A DNA stretch of 64,000 nt, taken from positions 310,001 to 374,000 of the forward strand of contig CALMVZ010000010.1 of assembly GCA_937873155.1 (NCBI GenBank), read 5' to 3'. The position numbers were made by a program, and so were the translations under genes. The DNA is from an uncultured Bacteroidota bacterium (GTDB taxonomy: Bacteria > Bacteroidota > Bacteroidia > B-17B0 > Aurantibacillaceae). The notes under the pieces were generated by a model. It was not told the origin of the DNA. It did no database searches and saw nothing but the letters and a program-made list of their open reading frames with translations. The first letter of the stretch is position 1, and each line of letters starts with the position of its first letter. Shown here in pieces: positions 53,119-60,630 of this stretch.

Positions 53119-54081
53119 TTATTGCTTTATAAATTTAATAGTTTGTTTTCCATTATTACCTGTTAATTCAACAAAATATAGCCCGGAATTCAGTTGACTG
53201 ATATCTAACGGATAATTATTTTCTGCTGTGTTGAACTCAACAGTTTCTGTTCTGATCAAAGCACCTAAGGAATTATAAATGTTAATTGATCCGGTAAAAG
53301 ATTTTTCACTTACAAGCTTAACGGTTGTTGACCCTGTAGCCGGGTTTGGAAATAAATTAATATTTTGAAATATGGAATTTTCTGCAATGCCAACTCCTTG
53401 TCCTGTTGTAAAGTCATCAATGCTAAAGAAAGCGGGAGTGTTCATGCCCCACATTCCATTATCACTTGAAGTAAGTTTAAAATAAATACTGTCAACTGCC
53501 CCTAATTTAGTACAATTGACCCATTGCCATGTTTTCAAAATGTAATCAAGCGAATTGTTGCTTGAACGAAAATCAGCGAGATAGAATTTTACTGTGTCAG
53601 TTTTTTGGGCTCCGCCTGAATAACCAAATACTTCCATTAAGAACCAGTCAGGATCGTTTCCGGTAGCACCGCCAAATTTTTTCGCGAATGAATCCCCGTT
53701 TTTCATAGAGGTATAAGCATAGGTTGTATTAGTCACATAAAAACCAACAACACCAGTCGAAGGAGCTTTGACTCTCACAAATGCACCGGGCTGTCCTGTT
53801 ACATAGTAATTAGATAAATTGTAACCTTTTCCCGTAATACAATTGTATAAATGACGGTAATTCCCACTGTCAACATTGTTTTTATTAGTGTAAGCAAATC
53901 CACCGCCCCAAAAACCGGAATAATCATATTGAAATGAAGCGTTTGTTGTTTGCCAGTCTGCTCCGCCTGCATCATAATAAAATGAATCGGCAGGTAAGGA
54001 AAAACTTTCAAAATCAGTTACAGTTTGGGATCTTGAAATCCCAAAAATTAATAAAGCTAAAAGAGTAATTGTTTTTTTCAT
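53119..54081 (-). CDS. DUF4465 protein with T9SS sorting domain
   Basis: 320 residues: signal peptide (Ser-Arg-Ser-Gln, residue about 19), DUF4465 domain (residues about 20-230, with Gly-Phe-Trp-Gly-Gly-Gly-Phe-Ala-Tyr-Thr-Asn, Gly-Asp-Ser-Phe-Ala-Lys-Lys-Phe-Gly-Gly, and Tyr-Leu-Ala-Asp-Phe-Arg) and a type A T9SS domain from Leu-Phe-Pro-Asn-Pro-Ala to the end. DUF4465 proteins commonly accompany btuB in Bacteroidota and are candidates for B12 binding at the surface. It lies 25 bp after btuB and abuts the next gene. Confidence 0.85.
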   Translation of the reverse strand: MKKTITLLALLIFGISRSQTVTDFESFSLPADSFYYDAGGADWQTTNASFQYDYSGFWGGGFAYTNKNNVDSGNYRHLYNCITGKGYNLSNYYVTGQPGAFVRVKAPSTGVVGFYVTNTTYAYTSMKNGDSFAKKFGGATGNDPDWFLMEVFGYSGGAQKTDTVKFYLADFRSSNNSLDYILKTWQWVNCTKLGAVDSIYFKLTSSDNGMWGMNTPAFFSIDDFTTGQGVGIAENSIFQNINLFPNPATGSTTVKLVSEKSFTGSINIYNSLGALIRTETVEFNTAENNYPLDISQLNSGLYFVELTGNNGKQTIKFIKQ

Positions 54082-54106
54082 ATGGCTGTTTTTTTTGTTT
54101 TTAATT

Positions 54107-56047
54107 TTATAGTGAAGTGCGCTTGTTCTCCTTCGCTATTGGTTTATGATAAGTTAAAGTGAAGCTAATTTCGTAATTCCGCAAGGGCATTGGCCGTTGA
54201 GCGATAACCATATAATCTGCATTGTATAAATTATTAAAATGCAAGGCAGTCATAAAAGAAACTTTATTAAAAGTATGCTGATGGGAAATTTTCAAATTTG
54301 CATACTGATAAGGTTTCAACCATGAAGTATTATCGCTGGTGGTGAAACGGTAGCCGATATAATTATGATAATAAGAAATACCGAACTTATTGTACGCTAT
54401 CGAAAAACTTCCGCCGTAATTATAGCGTGGTGTATAAATAAGCTGCTTATTCACCGATGCGTCATTCTCTAAATGGGATTCAGTTGAAGTGGAAAGCACA
54501 TAAGCGCTGTTAAATCCGATCTGTGTTTTAAATTTATTTAAAGTGTAAGAAACACGGCTCGATGTTTCGGTACCACGACTATATACTTTCATTAAATTAA
54601 TAGGTGTTGGATTCCCTCCGGGTCCCGGAACCCAATAGATCCAGTTACTGATGTTCTTATTAAAGTAGGTCATTTCCGTTTCAACCAAAAAGCGTTTGTA
54701 TGGAAATTTAATTTCAAAACTTCCCTCATAAGTAAATCCTTCTTCAGGTTTAAGATCAGGATTTCCTCCCGGGTTCCAATAGAGGTCATTTAATGTTGGG
54801 AGACGGTAAACTTTAGCTGCATTTGCTTTTAATTTCACTTGTTTAAGTAGTTGATAAGAGATACCTGCGCCTCCTGTTAAAGGGATTTTTATTGCTTCAG
54901 AGAATTCCTGACGTAGATTTATATCGATTTGAAGTTTCTGTTCAAAGTAATTTAGGTTGTAGGCAAGCAAAAGAGCTTCTTTCGACATACTTTGGGAAGG
55001 TTTTAAATAATTAGGGGTTTCCGAAGTGTAATTCGTGTAATTGAAGCCGAAATATAATTTATGGTTTGTATTAATATAATAATTCACATCAGCTTCACTG
55101 ATCAATGTTTTTATTTTACTTTCTGAGAATATTTTAACAGCGCTGTCAGTATAATTCAATCCATCGTTAAAGTAAGCAAACCGGACGGCAGGAACTATTT
55201 TTTTTCCCTGGTAGATCCAATCGGCGCTAAGTTTTAAATTTTCATCAGTTTGTGATGCAGAGCTTTTCTTGTTCCACAAAGCAGGGGGAAGATTCCTGAA
55301 CGAAGAGTTATACCAGGCGCGGACAGTGATCTTATTATTCTTAAGGAACAAATAACTTAACTCCTGTAAAAAACCTTTAATGATAAAATCGGAATGCGTT
55401 TGACGCTTGATAATTGTATCAGAATATTCAAAATTGTTTTTCGAGCGGTTCAGGTATACTTTTGTGGTAAAGCTGAATTTACCGGATGAATAATGTATCA
55501 CGGAATTCATTTTTTTCGTCGAATAACTTCCGCCGCCAATATTGATCGAAGTGAAAACGCCTTTATTGAATTTTGCTTTATTGTTCAGATGGATGCTTCC
55601 GCCCATTGCACCGCTTCCCCAAACCGCAGCCGACCCTCCATATTCAATACCAATATCATCAAAAATAAAATTGGGTAATTGCGAAAGATCGTTTTGTCCT
55701 AGCATATTATTCTGAATATTAAAACCATTCCAGAGAATTGCAGTTTGGGAAGCATTTCCTCCCCTGAAACTGCTGGTGCTTAAATTACCAGGACCGTAAT
55801 TCTTAACGAACACCGGCGAATTCACAGATAATAATTCAGAAAAATTACTGTTGCTGAAATTTTGTTTGGTAAGAGAATCAAATTGCTGAACCTTTTTTCC
55901 TGCAATGAATTGTTTGGTTTGCACGCCAGTGATCTCTACTTCTTTTAAGGAGATCAAAGAACTGTCACTTGTTTGTGAAAAAGCGGTAGCCATTCCAAAA
56001 CAGGACAACAGGGACAAGGCATAACGGATATGTATATTATTGCACAA
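54107..56047 (-). CDS. btuB: TonB-dependent cobalamin receptor BtuB
   Basis: 646 residues. A signal peptide ending near Ala-Phe-Ser-Gln, a plug domain (residues about 35-155, Leu-Ser-Thr-Ser-Ser-Phe-Arg-Gly-Gly and Gly-Ala-Met-Gly-Gly-Ser-Ile) and a 22-stranded barrel. The function is inferred from the cobalamin riboswitch upstream and the BtuG-like gene. The first usable codon is TTG (56047), with TAA just before it. No ATG occurs before residue 19, so the start is unusual or the sequence has an error here. TonB uses proton force to drive transport. Confidence 0.87.
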   Translation of the reverse strand: MCNNIHIRYALSLLSCFGMATAFSQTSDSSLISLKEVEITGVQTKQFIAGKKVQQFDSLTKQNFSNSNFSELLSVNSPVFVKNYGPGNLSTSSFRGGNASQTAILWNGFNIQNNMLGQNDLSQLPNFIFDDIGIEYGGSAAVWGSGAMGGSIHLNNKAKFNKGVFTSINIGGGSYSTKKMNSVIHYSSGKFSFTTKVYLNRSKNNFEYSDTIIKRQTHSDFIIKGFLQELSYLFLKNNKITVRAWYNSSFRNLPPALWNKKSSASQTDENLKLSADWIYQGKKIVPAVRFAYFNDGLNYTDSAVKIFSESKIKTLISEADVNYYINTNHKLYFGFNYTNYTSETPNYLKPSQSMSKEALLLAYNLNYFEQKLQIDINLRQEFSEAIKIPLTGGAGISYQLLKQVKLKANAAKVYRLPTLNDLYWNPGGNPDLKPEEGFTYEGSFEIKFPYKRFLVETEMTYFNKNISNWIYWVPGPGGNPTPINLMKVYSRGTETSSRVSYTLNKFKTQIGFNSAYVLSTSTESHLENDASVNKQLIYTPRYNYGGSFSIAYNKFGISYYHNYIGYRFTTSDNTSWLKPYQYANLKISHQHTFNKVSFMTALHFNNLYNADYMVIAQRPMPLRNYEISFTLTYHKPIAKENKRTSL

Positions 56048-56148
56048 TTATCTTTTCAATAATTTGAGCAATACGGGAATAACAAAACAATTAAAATAAA
56101 TCGTTTTCGCTAGCTTTTCTTCCCGAAAGCTACAAACTATGTGTTATT

Positions 56149-56312
56149 GGCAGGTCTTCTGACTTATCTCCCTTTGATGGCCTTCCCGAAGTCATCCTGA
56201 ATTTTCCCGACAGCTATCGGGATCAGGATCTTTCAGTGGCTAAGAATGATCAAAGGCTGTTTTGAGAATCACAGCAGCGGGAACTGTTCGCGAATCACAC
56301 GCGTTTCCCTTT
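56149..56312 (-). ncRNA. Cobalamin riboswitch
   Basis: Read on the minus strand from 56312 the conserved elements appear in order: AAAGGGAA, GTGTGATTC, CAGTTCCCGCTGCTGT, GCCACTG, GGGAAGGC and the B12 box AGACCTGCC near 56149. Between GCCACTG and GGGAAGGC is an extra hairpin (stems TCCTGA/TCAGGA and TCCCGA/TCGGGA). It lies about 100 nt upstream of the btuB start and should repress it when adenosyl- or related cobalamin is abundant. Apart from riboswitch and repeat, the 416-bp gap holds nothing I can name. Confidence 0.92.
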
Positions 56313-56345
56313 TAATCTTTAACAATTAAAGAACCATTAACGACA

Positions 56346-56376
56346 CAAATGTACAAAAAATTCCTGCGCTTACAAA
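56346..56376 (-). promoter_or_regulatory. Promoter of the B12 operon
   Basis: On the minus strand TTTG (56376-56373), a 19-nt spacer and TACATTTG (56353-56346), an exact match to the Bacteroidota consensus. Transcription would start about 30 nt before the riboswitch core. Confidence 0.8.
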
Positions 56377-56378
56377 TT

Positions 56379-56472
56379 CAGGGCTAAAGCCTATGTAGTT
56401 GTGTGAGTTTTATAAACCCCGGCCTTAAGGCCGGGGTTATGGAAATGCGAAGAAGAAAAGGCTTTAGCCCTG
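56379..56472. repeat. Composite palindromic element, copy 1
   Basis: Outer 13-bp inverted repeats CAGGGCTAAAGCC (56379-56391) and GGCTTTAGCCCTG (56460-56472) surround a perfect 24-bp palindrome (56415-56438, centre CTTAAG). The right arm provides the last codons and the TAA stop of the phenylalanine hydroxylase gene. Copy 2 lies at 57414-57508, upstream of the same gene. Confidence 0.9.
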
Positions 56473-57222
56473 AAAGGAAATTGATGCTTCTCTCTTTACT
56501 ATGTGTTTGATCTTTTCGATCGAATCATACAATTCATCAAACGAAGCGATCACAAAATATTTATCCTGTATCTTATCATTCTCGAAACTTGTGTGCATTA
56601 TTTTCTCGACATCAAATGTTAAATGCGTGGGTTCTGAACTTACCGAGAATTTAGATTCACCATAAGATGATAAAATTCCTGCACCGTAAATTTTCAGTTT
56701 TCCGTCTTCTTTCATCAGGCCAAACTCAACAGTAAACCAGTACAATCTTCCTAACATGCTTAAGATCTCAGGATGTTGTTTGTTCTTCACACCAAGTTCT
56801 CCGATGGTTTTAAAGAAATCACAAAACTTTTGATTCGTTAACAAAGGGACGTGCGCAAATACATCATGGAACATATCCGGCTCCGGCAAATAATCCAATT
56901 CACTTAATTTCCGCAGCCATGTTGTGGCAGGGAATTTTTGCCGGGAAAGTAAATTGAAGAAATCTTCTTCGTTAATAATACCTTCAACAACCTCTAAACT
57001 CCATCCGGTTTCTTTTAGCAGAATTTCATTTACCTCTTTAAAGTCAGGAATCCGTTCAGCACTGAACTTTATGGTCTTGATACTCTTTAAATATTCCGAC
57101 GAGGCAAGTTCTTCCAAAAGGATCATCTGCCTTTCGAAAAGTGTTTTCCATACCAGGAAGTCTTCCGGTGTGTAAAGATCATAATCTTGTTTTAAGTTCT
57201 GTTTAAGCGCGTAAGTTTTCAT
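56464..57222 (-). CDS. phhA: Phenylalanine 4-monooxygenase
   Basis: 252 residues from the ATG at 57222. The frame is open to 57327 but that part holds an intrinsic terminator, so it is leader. Iron ligands: His119 and His124 in Met-Phe-His-Asp-Val-Phe-Ala-His-Val-Pro, and Glu166 in Leu-Tyr-Trp-Phe-Thr-Val-Glu-Phe-Gly. The small single-domain bacterial form oxidises Phe to Tyr with O2 and tetrahydropterin. The stop codon lies in the composite repeat. Upstream are a Tyr-rich leader ORF and a terminator, which together look like an attenuator. Confidence 0.94.
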   Translation of the reverse strand: MKTYALKQNLKQDYDLYTPEDFLVWKTLFERQMILLEELASSEYLKSIKTIKFSAERIPDFKEVNEILLKETGWSLEVVEGIINEEDFFNLLSRQKFPATTWLRKLSELDYLPEPDMFHDVFAHVPLLTNQKFCDFFKTIGELGVKNKQHPEILSMLGRLYWFTVEFGLMKEDGKLKIYGAGILSSYGESKFSVSSEPTHLTFDVEKIMHTSFENDKIQDKYFVIASFDELYDSIEKIKHIVKREASISFQG

Positions 57223-57251
57223 TTTGTTATGGTTTTGGTAATAAATTAAAA

Positions 57252-57276
57252 AGCCCTGTTCGGTTTGAACAGGGCT
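57252..57276 (-). terminator. Attenuator terminator before phhA
   Basis: Perfect 10-bp stem (AGCCCTGTTC/GAACAGGGCT) with a 5-nt loop, followed on the minus strand by TTTTTAATTTAT. It ends about 30 nt before the phhA ATG and lies 22 nt after the leader ORF stop. The sequence GAACAGG in its 3' arm also occurs in the leader ORF (57324-57318) and could pair there with the 5' arm. Confidence 0.85.
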
Positions 57277-57298
57277 CTGATTATAGTAAAAAATTAGT

Positions 57299-57370
57299 TT
57301 AATATATATAAAGCATACCTGTTCCAACTGTGCGCGGATACCAATAATAATATGCTTTTGATAGATTCAT
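57299..57370 (-). CDS. Leader peptide rich in Tyr, upstream of phhA
   Basis: A 23-codon ORF, ATG at 57370 to TAA at 57301-57299. Residues 7-11 are Tyr-Tyr-Tyr-Trp-Tyr and the peptide ends Leu-Tyr-Ile-Tyr: six Tyr and one Trp in 23. It begins 5 nt after a TACATTTG promoter box. Codons 15-18 contain the bases GAACAGG that can displace the terminator. Composition, position and pairing fit a ribosome-stalling leader peptide. Conservation has not been tested. Confidence 0.75.
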   Translation of the reverse strand: MNLSKAYYYWYPRTVGTGMLYIY

Positions 57371-57375
57371 CACAA

Positions 57376-57406
57376 CAAATGTATTAAATAAATCTAATTC
57401 AGCAAA
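57376..57406 (-). promoter_or_regulatory. Promoter of the phhA leader
   Basis: On the minus strand TTTG (57406-57403), a 19-nt spacer and TACATTTG (57383-57376). The leader ATG starts 5 nt after the box, so the leader peptide would be made from a leaderless or nearly leaderless RNA. Confidence 0.75.
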
Positions 57407-57413
57407 TGAAACC

Positions 57414-57508
57414 GTCAGGGCTAAAGCCCAATATTATTCTGTTTGTACAACCCCGGACTTAAGTCCGGGGTTTAAAATACTAAGTAAATTGCGGGCTTTA
57501 GCCCTGAC
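57414..57508. repeat. Composite palindromic element, copy 2
   Basis: Outer 16-bp inverted repeats GTCAGGGCTAAAGCCC (57414-57429) and its complement (57493-57508) surround a perfect 24-bp palindrome (57449-57472). Arm and palindrome order and spacing match copy 1 at 56379-56472. The central palindromes differ only by a compensating base pair. Confidence 0.9.
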
Positions 57509-57597
57509 TGAATCCCGATTTGATTAAAAAATCATTGTTAAAAACATTCCAAACCTGTAAAAGATGCGTTATTGGTATTGGGTAACTTTATAACCTG

Positions 57598-60546
57598 ATG
57601 AAACGACTGGTTCTCATAGTATCTTGTTTTGTCTTGTTTTTGAACTTTTCGTACGAGAAGCCTAAAGACAAGACGCCTGATTTTTTGGCGCTAGAGACCA
57701 AATGGGTGGATTCTGTTTTCAATGCTTTAACACCTGATGAACGCATCACCCAATTGTTCATGATCGCGGCTTATAGTAATAAAGACATCAAGCATGTCCG
57801 TGAAACACGCGAGATCATTCAGAAATATAATGTGGGTGGATTGATCATGATGCAGGGCGGACCGCTTCGTCATGCTAAATTGGTTAACTATTACCAGGAT
57901 AAAACAAAAACGCCTTTATTATTAAGTATTGATGGAGAGTGGGGATTGGCCATGCGTTTGGATAGTACGCCACGTTATCCTAAACAAATGGCACTCGGGG
58001 CAATTCAAAATGACTCGTTGATCTATTACATGGGAAAACAAATTGCAAAAGAATGCAAGCGTGTTGGCCTCCATGTGAATTTCGCGCCTGTTGTGGATGT
58101 AAATAATAATCCTGCCAATCCTGTGATCGGCATCCGGAGTTTTGGTGAGGATAAAAATAAAGTAGCTGTTAAAGCTTATATGTACATGAAAGGAATGCAG
58201 GACGAGAAAGTGATGGCAAATGCAAAACATTTTCCCGGTCACGGTGATACAGATGTGGATTCGCACAAGGGGTTGCCTTTGATTTCTCATCCCAAACAAA
58301 GATTAGACTCTTTAGAATTATATCCCTTCAAATATTTATTCGATCGCGGACTTGCCAGTGTCATGGTAGCGCATTTGAATGTTCCGGCTTTAGACACAAC
58401 AAAGAATTTGCCATCAACCTTATCGCCTAAGATCGTAACTGATCTCTTAAAAAAAGAAATGGGATTTGAAGGCCTGGTCTTTACTGATGCTCTCAACATG
58501 AAAGGCGCTTCTGATTATTTTACGCCCGGTGTTATTGATGTGAAAGCGTTGCAGGCAGGAAATGATGTACTCTTATTTTTGAATGAAGTGCCTAAAGCAT
58601 TAGAAGAAATTAAAAAAGCGATTGCGGCGGGAACGATCAAGCAGGAAGAGATCGATGCCCATTGTAAAAAAGTATTGAAAGCAAAATACTGGTGCGGTTT
58701 GAATGAGAAACATGGCGTCCGTACAAAGAATCTTTACGAAGACCTGAACACAAGGGAATCTGATGCCCTGAATACAAAACTCGCAGAAGCGACAATGACC
58801 TTGTTGAAGAACGATAAGAATTTATTGCCTTTAAAGAATCTTGCCGGCTTAAAGATCGCCGAAGTATCGATCGGAATGGAGGAGAAGAATACATTTAGTG
58901 AGGCAGCTTTGCATCATGCACCAATGGAACATTTCGGTATTGAGCACGACGCTAAGAAAAAAGATATCGATTCTTTATTCTCCAAATTAAAGAACTACAA
59001 TTTCGTGATCCTACAGGTAAACAAATCAACTTTAAAGCAGGAAAAGAATTACGGCGTAACAGATCAAAGCCTGAAGATCATCGATTCTATCTCTTCATGG
59101 AAACCAACAGTTGCTGTATTCTTCAATAATCCTTATGTGATGAATGCTTTAAAATGGCCAAGCCGTTTGGAGTCTATTATCATGGCTTATGAATTTACGC
59201 CGTTCACACAACGCGCTGCTGCAAATGTGATCTTTGGTGCTGTTAAAGTGAATGGCAGACTTCCTGTTTCAACACAGTATTTTAAACTGAATACAGGTCT
59301 CGATCTCGATAAGGTCATCCGGACCAAGTTTGTCGATCCCAGTTCAATGGGGATCCAAAAAAAAAACCTTGAGATAATCGATAGCATTGCTAATCTTGGC
59401 ATTACCGAAAAAGCTTACCCGGGTTGCCAGGTCGTTGCCATTAAAGACGGTAAATTATTCTTCCAAAAATCGTACGGAACTTATACTTACGACAGCGCTT
59501 CGCCAAAAATTACCGATCAAACCATTTATGATCTTGCTTCAATAACTAAGATCTCTTCTTCTTGTCTCGCCTTAATGAAGTTGAATTCAGAACAGAAATT
59601 TGATTACAAAAAAACCTTAGGTTATTATCTTCCTGAAGTCGCAGGTAGTGATAAAAGTGATCTTGTGATAGAAGATGTGTTAACACACCAGGCGGGATTA
59701 ATGGCATGGATCCCTTTCTATTTGAAAACAATGGATAAACAGGGGAATTATAAACCGGGTTATTATGATGATAAACGTTCTGCAAAATATCCTGTACAAG
59801 TCGCAAAGAATTTATATGCTGCGAAATGGGTGGCAGATACAATGTTCAGCAGAATTTTAAGAAGCAAGCCCGAAGAAAAAGGAAAATATCTTTACAGTGA
59901 TCTCGGTTACTATTTTATGCAGCGCATCATTGAACAATTAACTTCTACACCGCAGGAAATTTATGTAGAAGAAAATTTTTATAAACCAATGGGACTTGGA
60001 TTGACCTATCGTCCTCTGGATAAGTATAAATTAGAACAGATTGCCCCGACAGAAAATGACACTAAATTCAGAAAGCAAGTTGTGCACGGTTATGTGCATG
60101 ATCCCGGTGCGGCGATGCTCGGCGGGGTAGCAGGACATGCCGGATTATTCGGCACAGCAAAAGATCTGGCGTTGTTAATGCAAATGTATTTGGACAAAGG
60201 GGTATACGCCGGTGTTCGATACCTGGATAGTAATGTTGTTAAAGATTTCACAAACTATCATTTTCCGAATAACAGAAGAGGCTTATGTTTTGATAAACCC
60301 GAACCTGATCCGAAAAAAGATTCTCCTGTTACTGATCTTTGTTCTCCTGAAAGTTATGGTCACAGCGGTTTTACAGGAACATTCACATGGATAGATCCGA
60401 AGAATAAATTAATTGTAGTATTCTTATCAAACCGTGTTTATCCGGATGCCGAAGAGAATAAATTAGCTAAGCTGGGAATAAGAGGAAAAATTCACAGAGC
60501 CTTTTACGAAGCTGTTCAATCTGCTGAAGCAGTTCCTTATCAATAA
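57598..60546 (+). CDS. GH3 beta-N-acetylglucosaminidase fused to a beta-lactamase-family domain
   Basis: 982 residues: signal peptide (about 1-20), NagZ-type glycoside hydrolase 3 domain (about 30-390) with Lys210-His211-Phe-Pro-Gly-His-Gly-Asp-Thr-Asp and nucleophile Asp297 in Phe-Thr-Asp-Ala-Leu, a GH3 C-terminal domain (about 400-590), then a serine beta-lactamase/DD-peptidase-like domain with Ser-Ile-Thr-Lys (SxxK), Tyr-Ser-Asp and His-Ser-Gly. The Asp in place of Asn in the second motif is seen in esterase-like members. It probably processes cell-wall fragments. This fusion recurs in Bacteroidota. Confidence 0.9.
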   Translation: MKRLVLIVSCFVLFLNFSYEKPKDKTPDFLALETKWVDSVFNALTPDERITQLFMIAAYSNKDIKHVRETREIIQKYNVGGLIMMQGGPLRHAKLVNYYQDKTKTPLLLSIDGEWGLAMRLDSTPRYPKQMALGAIQNDSLIYYMGKQIAKECKRVGLHVNFAPVVDVNNNPANPVIGIRSFGEDKNKVAVKAYMYMKGMQDEKVMANAKHFPGHGDTDVDSHKGLPLISHPKQRLDSLELYPFKYLFDRGLASVMVAHLNVPALDTTKNLPSTLSPKIVTDLLKKEMGFEGLVFTDALNMKGASDYFTPGVIDVKALQAGNDVLLFLNEVPKALEEIKKAIAAGTIKQEEIDAHCKKVLKAKYWCGLNEKHGVRTKNLYEDLNTRESDALNTKLAEATMTLLKNDKNLLPLKNLAGLKIAEVSIGMEEKNTFSEAALHHAPMEHFGIEHDAKKKDIDSLFSKLKNYNFVILQVNKSTLKQEKNYGVTDQSLKIIDSISSWKPTVAVFFNNPYVMNALKWPSRLESIIMAYEFTPFTQRAAANVIFGAVKVNGRLPVSTQYFKLNTGLDLDKVIRTKFVDPSSMGIQKKNLEIIDSIANLGITEKAYPGCQVVAIKDGKLFFQKSYGTYTYDSASPKITDQTIYDLASITKISSSCLALMKLNSEQKFDYKKTLGYYLPEVAGSDKSDLVIEDVLTHQAGLMAWIPFYLKTMDKQGNYKPGYYDDKRSAKYPVQVAKNLYAAKWVADTMFSRILRSKPEEKGKYLYSDLGYYFMQRIIEQLTSTPQEIYVEENFYKPMGLGLTYRPLDKYKLEQIAPTENDTKFRKQVVHGYVHDPGAAMLGGVAGHAGLFGTAKDLALLMQMYLDKGVYAGVRYLDSNVVKDFTNYHFPNNRRGLCFDKPEPDPKKDSPVTDLCSPESYGHSGFTGTFTWIDPKNKLIVVFLSNRVYPDAEENKLAKLGIRGKIHRAFYEAVQSAEAVPYQ

Positions 60547-60570
60547 CTGATTCAAAGCAACTACCTGTAA

Positions 60571-60617
60571 GACCCCCTCCCGGCTAAAGCCGTACTCCCC
60601 CTTGAAAAAAGGGGGAG
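60571..60617. repeat. Hairpin repeat (GACCYC family)
   Basis: Starts GACCCCCTCC and holds hairpins CGGCT-AA-AGCCG (60581-60592) and CTCCCCCTT/AAGGGGGAG (60595-60617). The order (GACC start, G/C hairpin, CTCC hairpin) is the same as at 62787-62836. It lies between two convergent genes and could also stop transcription on the plus strand. Confidence 0.6.
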
Positions 60618-60630
60618 AAAGATTCGTTTT

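Noticed and set aside
57223-57327. N-terminal extension of phhA
   Set aside because: It contains a perfect intrinsic terminator and the residues are not seen in the enzyme family.
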